A stretch of 64,000 bases of DNA, from the NCBI GenBank assembly GCA_905187815.1, contig CAJJJM010000002.1, positions 124,001 to 188,000 of the forward strand, in the 5' to 3' direction. Below, one piece after another: positions 32,908 through 41,831 of this stretch. A program made the position numbers and the translations under genes. Source of the stretch: an uncultured Methanomassiliicoccaceae archaeon. Its GTDB lineage: Archaea; Thermoplasmatota; Thermoplasmata; Methanomassiliicoccales; Methanomethylophilaceae. The notes under the pieces are model-generated. The model was given only the letters and a program-made list of their open reading frames with translations, was not told where the DNA came from and ran no database searches. The stretch's first letter is position 1; each line of letters starts with the position of its first letter.

Positions 32908-33650
32908 TGACAATTAGATACCTTGACAAGTACCCCAAGAACCTGGCGAAGAGCCTGTGGGTCGTCAAGCCCTCGTGGACCGTCTTCAAACTGTTCTGCA
33001 AGACCGTCGCACACAGGCCCGTCACAGTCCTCTACCCCTACGAGAAGGAGTGGGTCCCGGACAACTACCGCGGACGCCCCGGACTCAGGTTCGACAAGTG
33101 CGTAGGATGCGGCATGTGCGTCCGCATGTGCCCCACCGCGTGCATCAAGCTCGTCGACGCCGTGGATGACGAGGGAAAGACCGTCAAGAGGCCCCAGGTG
33201 AACATGGGCAGGTGCGCCATGTGCGGATACTGCGCCGAGTACTGTCCTGTGGACGCCATGACCGTCACTCCCGAGTACGAGATCGCGGAGTACACGAGAT
33301 TCGATCTCCTCTACGGACCCAGGAGGCTCAACTACGAGGGAACCACCGAGGGAATGGAGGTCAAGCTGGAGGTCACCCTTCCGTCCGACATCGCCAACGG
33401 CAACCCCGAGAGGCGTGTGTCCCTGTTCGACCTGGACAGGCCCGAGCTGACCGACAGCAAATGCATCGGGTGCAAGAAGTGCGCCAAGGTCTGCCCCGTC
33501 GGAGCCATCGTCATGGTCGAGAAAGGCACCAACGAGAAGACCGGGAAGCCCATCCTGCGTCCCGAGATCGACAACAGCAAGTGCATCTGCTGCAGGAACT
33601 GCGTGGACGACTGTCCGAAGGATGCCCTTGAGATCAAGGAGGTGCTCTGA
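32907..33650 (+). CDS. fpoI: F420H2 dehydrogenase-like complex, subunit I, with four 4Fe-4S motifs
   Basis: This NuoI/TYKY-like ferredoxin subunit is 247 residues long. The canonical pair of cluster motifs begins at C65 (CVGCGMCVRMCP) and C103 (CAMCGYCAEYCP). A second pair follows at C186 (CIGCKKCAKVCP) and C226 (CICCRNCVDDCP). Typical NuoI and FpoI proteins carry only the first two, so this one has a C-terminal two-cluster ferredoxin extension. The operon lacks FpoF and NuoEFG, and the extension may serve as the electron entry or docking point; that is inference. It overlaps fpoH and fpoJ by 1 nt each. Confidence 0.93.
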   Translation: MTIRYLDKYPKNLAKSLWVVKPSWTVFKLFCKTVAHRPVTVLYPYEKEWVPDNYRGRPGLRFDKCVGCGMCVRMCPTACIKLVDAVDDEGKTVKRPQVNMGRCAMCGYCAEYCPVDAMTVTPEYEIAEYTRFDLLYGPRRLNYEGTTEGMEVKLEVTLPSDIANGNPERRVSLFDLDRPELTDSKCIGCKKCAKVCPVGAIVMVEKGTNEKTGKPILRPEIDNSKCICCRNCVDDCPKDALEIKEVL

Positions 33651-33985
33651 TGGGAGCGCTCATGGATTTGTGGAACGCGTTCTGGGGAGGTCTCTTCGAC
33701 TTCGGGGACTACCTGCTCTCCAACCTGGACCTGGTCGCATTCCTGATACTCGCAGCAATTGCGGTTCTCGCGGCGCTCTTCGTCGTCACCGAGAAAGAGG
33801 TCATGCACAGTGCGTTCTATCTCGCGCTCGTGTTCCTCTGTGTCGGATTCACGTACTTCTTCCTGGAGGCGGAATTCATAGGTGTGGTGCAGATCCTCGT
33901 CTACGTCGGAGCTATTACCATCCTGTTCGCGTTCAGCATCATGTTGACCAGAAGATACATCATGAAGAAGGAGGGAGACGAATGA
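33650..33985 (+). CDS. fpoJ: F420H2 dehydrogenase-like complex, subunit J, N-terminal part
   Basis: This is a NuoJ/ND6-like membrane protein of 111 residues with three helices (about 26-46, 50-72, 76-98). It includes the conserved FLEAEFIGVVQILVYVGAI helix that contains the flexible segment of ND6. The second half of a full NuoJ is encoded by the next gene in a different frame, which overlaps by 4 nt. The split between two short genes is known from other Fpo operons. GAGGTG precedes the ATG. Confidence 0.9.
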   Translation: MGALMDLWNAFWGGLFDFGDYLLSNLDLVAFLILAAIAVLAALFVVTEKEVMHSAFYLALVFLCVGFTYFFLEAEFIGVVQILVYVGAITILFAFSIMLTRRYIMKKEGDE

Positions 33986-34296
33986 CCAACAAGAAGGTCG
34001 TCGTCGGAGCGACAGTCTCCGTCATCCTCCTGGCCGTCCTCGTCATCGGTATCGCTACCGTCAACTGGGATGACCACACTAGCAGCGATGTCCCGATCAA
34101 CAACCCGGACATCGACACCGACGGTCCCGATTCCATCTACGATGAGAACGGCGACCTGAAGGAGAACAGCCTTGCTTACGCCGTCTTCGAGAAGTACGGA
34201 CTCGTACTCATCCCGTTGGCCCTGCTGATGTTCGGCGCCATGATCGGCGGTGTCTGCATTTCGAGAGAGGAGGTCGAGGGCGATGATTCCGATTGA
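33982..34296 (+). CDS. fpoJ: F420H2 dehydrogenase-like complex, subunit J, C-terminal part
   Basis: This 104-residue protein has two membrane helices (about 5-27 and 72-95) joined by an acidic, asparagine-rich loop. Its place directly after the NuoJ N-terminal gene, its frame overlap (ATGA) and its helix pair fit the C-terminal half of NuoJ. Sequence identity to NuoJ is weak, so the assignment rests mainly on gene order. It overlaps the start of fpoK by 14 nt. Confidence 0.75.
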   Translation: MTNKKVVVGATVSVILLAVLVIGIATVNWDDHTSSDVPINNPDIDTDGPDSIYDENGDLKENSLAYAVFEKYGLVLIPLALLMFGAMIGGVCISREEVEGDDSD

Positions 34297-34591
34297 GTAC
34301 TTCCTGGTCCTCGGTGCCATCCTGTTCGTGATCGGTGCCTACGGAGTCGTCACCAAGAGCAACGCCATCGTCGTGCTCATGTGCATCGAGCTCATGCTCA
34401 ACGCGGCCAACATCAACTTCGTCGCGTTCGGCGCCTTCAACGGCGACATCGTCGGACAGGCCTTCGTGGTCATGACGATCTCCGTCGCCGCCGCAGAGGT
34501 GGCCGTCGGAATAGCCATCCTGCTCAACGCGTACAAGCTGAGGAAGACCAACGACCTCGACGACGCCGAGCTCACTTCGATGAGGTGGTAA
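34283..34591 (+). CDS. fpoK: F420H2 dehydrogenase-like complex, subunit K
   Basis: This is a NuoK/ND4L-like membrane subunit of 102 residues with three helices. The conserved glutamate lies in the second helix (IVVLMCIELMLNAANINFVA), and a second acidic residue lies in AAAEVAVGIAILLNAY. Both are part of the proton path in complex I. A GAGGAGG run precedes ATG 34283, inside the end of the preceding gene. Confidence 0.94.
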   Translation: MIPIEYFLVLGAILFVIGAYGVVTKSNAIVVLMCIELMLNAANINFVAFGAFNGDIVGQAFVVMTISVAAAEVAVGIAILLNAYKLRKTNDLDDAELTSMRW

Positions 34592-34593
34592 GG

Positions 34594-36633
34594 TTGTTCA
34601 TAGAATACACATATCTGGTGCCCCTCATCCCGATGCTGTGCTTCCTGATCATCGGTCTCCTCGGAAGGAAGACCCCTCAGAAAGGCGGCTACATCGCCAT
34701 AGCGGGAGCACTCATCTCGTTCATCATCGCCGCGCTGATCACCTACGAGTACCTCACCGGCGACGTGTACCCCAACGCGGTCACGTCCTCCATCGAGTGG
34801 TTCTCCATCGGTGACATCACGATCAACCTCGGATACTACGTGGACGGCCTCACCTGCATGATGATGCTGTTCTCCTCGTTCATCTCCACCCTGATCTTCG
34901 TGTACTCCATCGGATACATGGGAGAGGAGGGACCCAGGAGGACGAGGTACTACGCCGAGGTCTCCCTGTTCCTGACCGGTATGCTCGGTCTGATCGTGTC
35001 CAGCAACTTCCTGGAGCTCTTCATCTTCTGGGAGGTCATGGGACTGTGCTCCTACCTGCTGATCGGATTCTGGTCCTTCAGGCACAACGACGGCGACGCG
35101 GCATCCGCCAACGCCGCCTCCGCAGCCAAGAAGGCGTTCCTGGTCACCCGTCTGGGAGACGTCTGCCTGATGGCAGGACTGTTCATCCTGCTGGGCGAGT
35201 TCCAGAGCCTGGACTACACGACCCTGTTCGACACCGCCAACATCGCGGCTGCCGACCCCGACATGCTGACGCTCGGAATGCTCCTCGTCTTCGGTGGAGT
35301 CATCGGAAAGAGCGCTCAGTTCCCCCTGCACGACTGGCTGCCCGATGCGATGGCCGGTCCCACAACAGTCTCCTCTCTGATCCATGCCGCGACAATGGTC
35401 AAGGCCGGAGTCTACCTGGTCGCCAGGGGATACCCTCTGTTCGTCCAGAACCCCGAGGTCATGCTCTTCGTCGGTATCATCGGAGGAGTCACAGCCATAT
35501 TCGCCGCCACAATGGCGCTCAACAACATGAACATCAAGAAGGTCCTGGCCTTCTCCACAGTGTCCCAGCTGGGATACATGATCCTCGCTCTCGGTGCCGG
35601 AGGATACCTCGTGGCCCTGGGAATGGACATGGGTGGAGCCGAGGGCACCGCGCTCATCACCGCTGGTGTCGCCGGATTCACAGCCGGGTGCTTCCACATG
35701 ATGAACCACGCCTTCTTCAAGGCCCTGCTGTTCATGTGCTCCGGATCCGTCATCCACGCATGCGGTACAGAGGACATGAGGGAGATGGGCGGTCTGCACA
35801 AGCACATGAAGATCACATCCATCACGATGCTGCTCGGTTCCCTGTCCATCGCCGGATTCCCGTTCTTCAGCGGATTCTGGTCCAAGGACCTGGTGCTCGA
35901 GATCGCGATGGAGGCCGGACACGACGGAACCGTCTGGTTCACAGTCCTGTGGGTCCTCGGTGTCATCACCGCGTTCATGACCGCGTTCTACATGTTCCGC
36001 ATGTGGTTCATGACCTTCATGGGCGAGGAGGGCCACGCCACGCAGCACTGCCACGGCGAGTCCCCCAAGACCATGACCGTGCCCCTGATCATCCTCTCCG
36101 TGTTCGCCGTCTTCAGCGGATTCCTCATCCTCTTCGGACTCGACAGTGTCGTCTCGTTCAACGTCACCGACACTGGATTCGTCGTCGGAGGAGCCGAGGC
36201 CGGAGGAATCGGACACTACTTCGAGCATCTGTTCACCAACCCCTACACCTACCTGACCATCGTTCTGGCCCTGCTGGGTATCGGAATCGCCTACCTCATG
36301 TACGCGAAGAAGAGCATCAACCCCGGCAAGTTCAACAAGGAGGGACAGTCCTGGATCTACAGGCTGTTCGCCAACAGGTGGTACTTCCCCGAGCTCTACA
36401 ACCAGATCTCCTGGAAGGTCGGATACGGTGTCGCCCGCGGAGTCAACTTCGTTGACAGGCAGGTCATCGACGGAACCGTCAACGGTCTCTCCGGAGCCGT
36501 CGTCGGAGGCGGAGACGCGGTCAGCAAGATGCAGACCGGACACGTCCAGGACTACTCCTCGGTCGTGCTCATCGGAGTCGCCGTACTGTCCGTGGTCCTC
36601 ATCGCCATCGCAGTAATCCTGGGAGGTATGTGA
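34594..36633 (+). CDS. fpoL: F420H2 dehydrogenase-like complex, antiporter-like subunit L
   Basis: This is a NuoL/ND5-like proton-pumping subunit of 679 residues with about 16 helices, including the long C-terminal extension that forms the lateral helix. Key features are the glutamate in FIFWEVMGLCSYLLIGFW, the lysines and histidines in GKSAQFPLHDWLPDAM and the KVLAFSTVSQLGYM helix. It starts at TTG 34594, with GAGGTGG upstream overlapping the fpoK end; no ATG gives a better N-terminus. It is the distal pump module. Confidence 0.93.
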   Translation: MFIEYTYLVPLIPMLCFLIIGLLGRKTPQKGGYIAIAGALISFIIAALITYEYLTGDVYPNAVTSSIEWFSIGDITINLGYYVDGLTCMMMLFSSFISTLIFVYSIGYMGEEGPRRTRYYAEVSLFLTGMLGLIVSSNFLELFIFWEVMGLCSYLLIGFWSFRHNDGDAASANAASAAKKAFLVTRLGDVCLMAGLFILLGEFQSLDYTTLFDTANIAAADPDMLTLGMLLVFGGVIGKSAQFPLHDWLPDAMAGPTTVSSLIHAATMVKAGVYLVARGYPLFVQNPEVMLFVGIIGGVTAIFAATMALNNMNIKKVLAFSTVSQLGYMILALGAGGYLVALGMDMGGAEGTALITAGVAGFTAGCFHMMNHAFFKALLFMCSGSVIHACGTEDMREMGGLHKHMKITSITMLLGSLSIAGFPFFSGFWSKDLVLEIAMEAGHDGTVWFTVLWVLGVITAFMTAFYMFRMWFMTFMGEEGHATQHCHGESPKTMTVPLIILSVFAVFSGFLILFGLDSVVSFNVTDTGFVVGGAEAGGIGHYFEHLFTNPYTYLTIVLALLGIGIAYLMYAKKSINPGKFNKEGQSWIYRLFANRWYFPELYNQISWKVGYGVARGVNFVDRQVIDGTVNGLSGAVVGGGDAVSKMQTGHVQDYSSVVLIGVAVLSVVLIAIAVILGGM

Positions 36634-36634
36634 G

Positions 36635-38137
36635 ATGGATATACCGATACTTTCCCTGCTCATCCTGATCCCTCTGATCGGAGCCATCGCCACGCTCTTC
36701 ATGGGCGGCGAGAGGCAGAAATACGCCAAGTACGTGGCCGGAGTGTTCGCAGCCATCACGCTGATCCTCTCCCTCTACGTCATGTTCGCCACCGAGATGG
36801 GCGATCTGTCCGAGTCCTACACCTGGATCGAGACAAGCACGATCACCATCAACTTCGCGCTGGCAGTCGACGGGCTCAGCATCCTGATGGTCTTCCTGAC
36901 CGCTCTGCTGACCCTGCTGGTCATCATCTTCTCCGCCGAGGAGAAGGACAGGCCGAACTACTTCCACATACTGGTCATGGCCATGGAGGTCGGACTCATG
37001 GGTGTCTACCTGGCGGCGGACTACTTCCTGTTCTACGTCATGTGGGAGATCACCCTGATCCCGATGTACTTCATGATCTCGTGGTATGGAGGTCCCAGGA
37101 GGCACTATGCCGCCATCAAGTTCCTGATCTACACGCACGTCGCGTCCCTGGTCATGCTGATCGGTATCTTCGCCATGGGATTCGAGTCCATGGGAATGAA
37201 CGGCGGAGTCATCGACTTCTCCTTCGAGAACATCAACGCACTGATGCCGCAGACCTCCGAGGCGTTCCAGGCGATTGTCTTCGTCCTGCTGTTCTTCGGA
37301 TTCATGGTCAAGATGCCGTCCGTGCCCTTCCACACATGGCTGCCTGACGCGCACGTCGAGGCCCCCACCGGTGGTTCCGTCCTGCTGGCCGGAGTCATGC
37401 TGAAGATGGGATCCTACGGTATCATCCGTGTCTGCCTCGAGTGCTTCCCCGCAGGTGCTGAGCACTGGCAGTGGGTCATCATCGCCATCGGTCTCATCTC
37501 GATGGTCTACGGTGCCTACGCCTGTATCGCACAGACAGATCTCAAGAAGATGGTCGCGTTCTCGTCCATCAGCCACATGGGAATGGTCATGCTCGGTATC
37601 GGATGCCTGTCCGACATCGGAATCACCTTCGCCATCTTCCAGATGTTCGCCCACGGTCTGATCAGCGCAATGCTGTTCATGGTGTGCGGTTTCACCGGAC
37701 ACGCCGTCGGAACCAGAGAGATGCCCCTGCTCGGCGGACTGGCCGGAAAGATGCCCATCTACGCCACATTCATGATGATCGCGTTCATGGCGTCCCTCGG
37801 ACTGCCCGGACTCGTCGGATTCTGGGGAGAGTTCCCCCTGGTCTACGGGTTCTACGAGTTCATCCAGGCCAACGACATGCTCTGGCTGATCCTCTTCTGC
37901 CTGCTGACGCTCATGCTCACCGCAGGCTACTACATCTGGGCCATGCAGAAGACCCTGTTCGGCCCCGAGACCAAGAAGATCGACCTCGAGCACGTACACG
38001 ACATCAGCAAGCCCGAGTTCGCGGCCCTGGCCGTCCTGGCCATCCTCGTCGCGGTCTTCGGAGTCTGGCCCGACGCGGCTCTGTCCTTCGTCGAGCCCTA
38101 CGTCGACGGTCTCGTCGCCGCCCTGGGGGTGATCTGA
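36635..38137 (+). CDS. fpoM: F420H2 dehydrogenase-like complex, antiporter-like subunit M
   Basis: This is a NuoM/ND4-like proton-pumping subunit of 500 residues with about 14 helices. It has the glutamate-containing FYVMWEITLIPMYFMI helix, VKMPSVPFHTWLPDAHVEAP and LKKMVAFSSISHMGMVMLG. The gene starts 1 nt after fpoL and overlaps fpoN by 1 nt. Confidence 0.94.
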   Translation: MDIPILSLLILIPLIGAIATLFMGGERQKYAKYVAGVFAAITLILSLYVMFATEMGDLSESYTWIETSTITINFALAVDGLSILMVFLTALLTLLVIIFSAEEKDRPNYFHILVMAMEVGLMGVYLAADYFLFYVMWEITLIPMYFMISWYGGPRRHYAAIKFLIYTHVASLVMLIGIFAMGFESMGMNGGVIDFSFENINALMPQTSEAFQAIVFVLLFFGFMVKMPSVPFHTWLPDAHVEAPTGGSVLLAGVMLKMGSYGIIRVCLECFPAGAEHWQWVIIAIGLISMVYGAYACIAQTDLKKMVAFSSISHMGMVMLGIGCLSDIGITFAIFQMFAHGLISAMLFMVCGFTGHAVGTREMPLLGGLAGKMPIYATFMMIAFMASLGLPGLVGFWGEFPLVYGFYEFIQANDMLWLILFCLLTLMLTAGYYIWAMQKTLFGPETKKIDLEHVHDISKPEFAALAVLAILVAVFGVWPDAALSFVEPYVDGLVAALGVI

Positions 38138-39621
38138 TGGATCTAACCGGAATCTTTGGAGATTACACAGCCTTCGCGCCCATCATCATACTGCTGATCG
38201 GCGCACTCATCCTGCCCGCAGTGCAGTTCATCGGTAAGAGGCGCACAGCCACCTGGGCCGTCGCCCTCGTGTTCGCCATCGTGTCCCTGATCGTCAACGC
38301 GATCATGCTGACCGACGGATACACGGGCGAAGCCCTCGGACTGTACCAGTACAACGAGTACACAGGCCTGATGATCCTGCTGTTCCAGATCGTGCTGTTC
38401 CTGGCCGTCCTGGTGTCGAACGCCAGCGTAGAGACCACAAGGCTCCATGTCGGAGCGTTCTACGCCCTGCTGACCGGAGCCACGGTCGGTATGATGTTCG
38501 TCGCTGGTTCCACCGACCTGCTGACCATCTTCGTGGGAGTCGAGCTCACCAGTATCTCGTCCTACGCCATGGTCACGATGAAGAGGAAGGACCCCAGGGC
38601 CGCCGAGGCCGGAGTCAAGTACGTCATCATCGGAGGAATGTCCACCGCTCTGACCATCTACGGTATCTCCATGCTGTACGGTCTGACCGGTACCACCGAC
38701 ATCGCCGCCATCGCCGAGACCACCCAGCTGACCGGAATGAACTGGATGTTCGCCATCGCCATCGTCGCCATGGTCGCCGGATACGGATTCAAGATCGCCG
38801 CCGTGCCCTTCCACATGTGGGCCCCCGACGTCTACGAGGGAGCCGCCTCCCCCGTCTCCATGTTCCTGGCCACAGGCTCCAAGAAGATGGGTCTGAGCGT
38901 GTTCTTCCAGATCTTCCTGGTCATGTTCGTCGCCGGTTCCGCCGTGTCCCAGATCGCGGGAGAGGAGGTCCAGTACCTCTTCGCAATTATCGCCGCGTTC
39001 ACGATGACCGTCGGAAACATCGTGGCCATCGCCCAGAACAACATCAAGAGGATGCTCGCCTACTCGTCCATCGCGCAGGCCGGATACATCCTGATCGTCA
39101 TGGCCGTCATGTCCGAATACGCTCTCAGCGCCGGTCTGTTCCACATGTTCACACACGTGTTCATGAAGGGCGGAGCGTTCCTGGTCGTCGGAGCCCTCAT
39201 CTGCGCCGGTATCGGCGAGAAGATCTCCGACTACAAGGGACTGGCAAAGAGGGCCCCGTTCCTGGCCATCGCCATGATGCTGTTCCTGTTCTCGCTGGCA
39301 GGTATCCCGCCTCTCGCCGGATTCACCTCGAAGTTCTTCCTGTTCTCCTCCGCCATCGGCGGAGTGGACGGAGTCACTTCCCAGTGGGTCTGGCTGGCCT
39401 TCATCGCCATCCTGAACTCGGCCATCTCGCTGTACTACTACGCGAGGGTCGTCAAGGCGATGTACATCGAGAAGGGACCCAGCACCGAGAAGATCAAGGT
39501 GCCCAAGATCTTCACACTCGCCATCGCGATCTGTGTGATCTTCGTCATCGTCCTGGGAGTCTACCCCCAGCTGATCTTCGACTTCTGCGAGACCGCCGCC
39601 GGCGCACTGCTCGGAATGTGA
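38137..39621 (+). CDS. fpoN: F420H2 dehydrogenase-like complex, antiporter-like subunit N
   Basis: This is a NuoN/ND2-like proton-pumping subunit of 494 residues with about 14 helices. Motifs include FVGVELTSISSYAMV, FKIAAVPFHMWAPDVYEGA and IKRMLAYSSIAQAGYILI. GGGGGTGAT lies before ATG 38137, which overlaps the fpoM stop. It is the last gene of the operon; no fpoF or fpoO gene follows, as expected for Methanomassiliicoccales. Confidence 0.94.
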   Translation: MDLTGIFGDYTAFAPIIILLIGALILPAVQFIGKRRTATWAVALVFAIVSLIVNAIMLTDGYTGEALGLYQYNEYTGLMILLFQIVLFLAVLVSNASVETTRLHVGAFYALLTGATVGMMFVAGSTDLLTIFVGVELTSISSYAMVTMKRKDPRAAEAGVKYVIIGGMSTALTIYGISMLYGLTGTTDIAAIAETTQLTGMNWMFAIAIVAMVAGYGFKIAAVPFHMWAPDVYEGAASPVSMFLATGSKKMGLSVFFQIFLVMFVAGSAVSQIAGEEVQYLFAIIAAFTMTVGNIVAIAQNNIKRMLAYSSIAQAGYILIVMAVMSEYALSAGLFHMFTHVFMKGGAFLVVGALICAGIGEKISDYKGLAKRAPFLAIAMMLFLFSLAGIPPLAGFTSKFFLFSSAIGGVDGVTSQWVWLAFIAILNSAISLYYYARVVKAMYIEKGPSTEKIKVPKIFTLAIAICVIFVIVLGVYPQLIFDFCETAAGALLGM

Positions 39622-39742
39622 GGATCCAACAACCCACCAAACCCCTTACCCAAACCCCTTAAACCCATCATTCTCCGACATGTTTCGAGGACTGTGCCAG
39701 ACGTCCCCCAAATCTTATTTATGAGACTACGATACCAACGCA
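39622..39742 (+). promoter_or_regulatory. Gap with a C-rich direct repeat and the idsA promoter
   Basis: After fpoN there is a near-direct repeat of CCAAACCCCTTA (39636-39663). TTATTTAT at 39715-39722 is centred 25 nt before the idsA ATG, implying a leaderless mRNA. No hairpin terminator for the fpo operon is evident. Confidence 0.45.
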
Positions 39743-40708
39743 ATGACTGAGCCGTGGCACTCCTGCATTAGCGGGGAACTTGAGAAGGTCGAGGATTTGA
39801 TGTTGCGCGACCTCGAATCGGAGAACCCCGAACTGACCGAGATGTGCCAATACGTCATCTCGTCCGGAGGCAAGCGTCTCAGGCCGGCATTGTGCATCAT
39901 GAGCTACGGTGCCGTCGGCGGCAAGGACATGATGAAGCCGGTGAAGGTCGGTGCCGCGTTCGAGATCATCCACAGCGCCACGCTCGTCCATGACGACATC
40001 AACGACCAGGGCGAGATCAGGCGCGGCAGGAAGACGCTCCACAAGGAGTACACGGTCAGCAAGGCAATCATCGCCGGCGACTACATGTTCGCCATGGGAT
40101 TCCGTCTCCTCGCGGCAGAGGCCCCTCAGATCGTCGATTACATCGTCGACGCCTCCGCATCCATGGGGGCAGGGGAGTTCGTGCAGAAGGACTTCGAGCA
40201 CGCATCCTCGGTCACGGAGGACGATTACATCGAGATCATCACCGGTAAGACGGCCAAGCTGTTCGAGGCATCCTCCAAATCCGGAGCCGCGGTCGCCAAT
40301 GCGGACGGCGCGATGCTGGAGGCCCTAGGCAACTTCTCTCATTACATCGGTCTGGCGTTCCAGATCGTCGACGACACGCTCGATGTCACAGGCGACCCCC
40401 ACAACACAGGAAAGGCCGTCGGAACAGACCTCATCGAGGGGAAGCCGACGTTGCCCGTGATCTATGCGATGCAGGATCCGGACAAGGGACCGAGGCTTAT
40501 CGAGCTGTTCGAGAAGGCCGACGTGACCACAGACGATGTCGCCGAGGCTCTCGAGCTCATCCGCTCCACAGACTCGGTGGACAGGTGCCTCTCGAAGGCC
40601 CGCGAATACGTGGACAAGGCGGTCGGGTACATAGATTCCGTTCCCGATTCCATCTACAAGGATGCCCTTCTGGATCTCGCCAGCTACATCGTCCGCAGGG
40701 ACAGGTGA
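39743..40708 (+). CDS. idsA: Polyprenyl diphosphate synthase (GGPP synthase type)
   Basis: This trans-prenyltransferase elongates C5 to C20 (or similar) diphosphates for archaeal ether lipids and possibly the carrier side chain. The 321-residue protein has the first aspartate-rich motif DDIND (D84-D88), the second DDTLD (D210-D214) and the GGKRLRP substrate-binding start. A leaderless ATG at 39743 follows the TATA box. The gene is next to fpo and in an operon with the geranylgeranyl reductase gene 4 nt downstream. Confidence 0.93.
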   Translation: MTEPWHSCISGELEKVEDLMLRDLESENPELTEMCQYVISSGGKRLRPALCIMSYGAVGGKDMMKPVKVGAAFEIIHSATLVHDDINDQGEIRRGRKTLHKEYTVSKAIIAGDYMFAMGFRLLAAEAPQIVDYIVDASASMGAGEFVQKDFEHASSVTEDDYIEIITGKTAKLFEASSKSGAAVANADGAMLEALGNFSHYIGLAFQIVDDTLDVTGDPHNTGKAVGTDLIEGKPTLPVIYAMQDPDKGPRLIELFEKADVTTDDVAEALELIRSTDSVDRCLSKAREYVDKAVGYIDSVPDSIYKDALLDLASYIVRRDR

Positions 40709-40712
40709 TCCC

Positions 40713-41804
40713 ATGGACAGGACCGAAGTTGATGTCCTCGTTGTAGGTTCCGGCCCCGCCGGAAGCACCACCGCCAGATTCGCCGCGGAGAACGGCGCCG
40801 ACGTCATGTTCATAGAGAGGCGTCCCGAGGTCGGAGTGCCTGTGAGATGCGGCGAGTTCATGCCCGGGCTCTCCGAGATCTACGGCATGTTCCCGAATCT
40901 GAAGGATGCCGAGTCACTCTTCAATATTCCTCAGGAGCTCCGCTGCCTCGATATCCTCGGCATCAAGCTCGTTAACCCCAAGGGCGACGTGACCCTCCTG
41001 GACTTCGATGGCTACACGACGGACCGTGACCTCTTCGACCAGTACCTGGCGAAGCTCGCCGTCGAGGCAGGCGCCGTCCTGGAGAAGGACTGCCTCTTCA
41101 AGGGTATCGAGGGTGGAGTGGCGAAGACCAGCCAGGGGGACATAAGGTACAAGGTCATCGTCGGAGCAGACGGGCCCGGATCCCGCGTAGCGAGGTCCCT
41201 CGGACTGGCCAGGAACCAGAACCCCTATCCGGCGGTCACCGCCCAGGTCAAGGGCGATTTCGAGCCATACACCTACATGTTCTTCGGCGATGTCGCCCCC
41301 GGGGCGTACAGCTGGATCATACCCAAGGACGGCCGTGCGAACGTCGGTGTGGGATTCTCCCCGAAGTTCTCCGATGGCAACCTCTCCGAATACTTCCACA
41401 AGTTCGCCGAGAACCGCGGATTCATCGAATACTCCAAGCTCGAGGGGAAGTATGTCCCGAGCGAGGGTCCCATCCCCAGGACCGTCTCCGGCAACGGAAT
41501 GGTCGTAGGTGATGCGGCGGGACAGGTCATCTCCGTCAACGGAGGCGGGATACCCCTCGCCATGATCGCAGGCCGCATCTGCGGCAGGGTTGCGGCCGAG
41601 AACGTCAAATCCAGCAGCCCTCTGGCTGATTACGAGACGCAGTGGAGGGAGATCATGGAGAAGCCCCTCAAGACCGCGGCATTCAACAAGAAGCTTGCCG
41701 ACACCTTCGCATTCAGGTCGGAGAGGAGCACCCGCATCTGCATGTCCATCCTCGGCCAGAGGAGGATGGGCAACCTGATCCGCTGCAAGCGCATCTTCCC
41801 GTGA
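40713..41804 (+). CDS. Geranylgeranyl reductase family FAD protein
   Basis: This flavoprotein saturates the isoprenoid chains of archaeal lipids or other prenyl compounds. The 363-residue protein has the FAD-binding motif VVGSGPAGSTTARFA, GVPVRCGEFMPG near the active site and GMVVGDAAGQVISVNGGGI. It is co-transcribed with the GGPP synthase. Adjacency to the fpo genes allows two readings: membrane ether-lipid saturation, or side-chain reduction of the membrane electron carrier. Confidence 0.9.
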   Translation: MDRTEVDVLVVGSGPAGSTTARFAAENGADVMFIERRPEVGVPVRCGEFMPGLSEIYGMFPNLKDAESLFNIPQELRCLDILGIKLVNPKGDVTLLDFDGYTTDRDLFDQYLAKLAVEAGAVLEKDCLFKGIEGGVAKTSQGDIRYKVIVGADGPGSRVARSLGLARNQNPYPAVTAQVKGDFEPYTYMFFGDVAPGAYSWIIPKDGRANVGVGFSPKFSDGNLSEYFHKFAENRGFIEYSKLEGKYVPSEGPIPRTVSGNGMVVGDAAGQVISVNGGGIPLAMIAGRICGRVAAENVKSSSPLADYETQWREIMEKPLKTAAFNKKLADTFAFRSERSTRICMSILGQRRMGNLIRCKRIFP

Positions 41805-41831
41805 CCGGGACGCTTGCGATGGAGACTTGCA

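Noticed and set aside
34339..36759. Open frame of 806 codons on the minus strand
   Set aside because: It is antisense to fpoL; its repetitive H/D/G/E-rich translation is the shadow of a membrane-protein gene.
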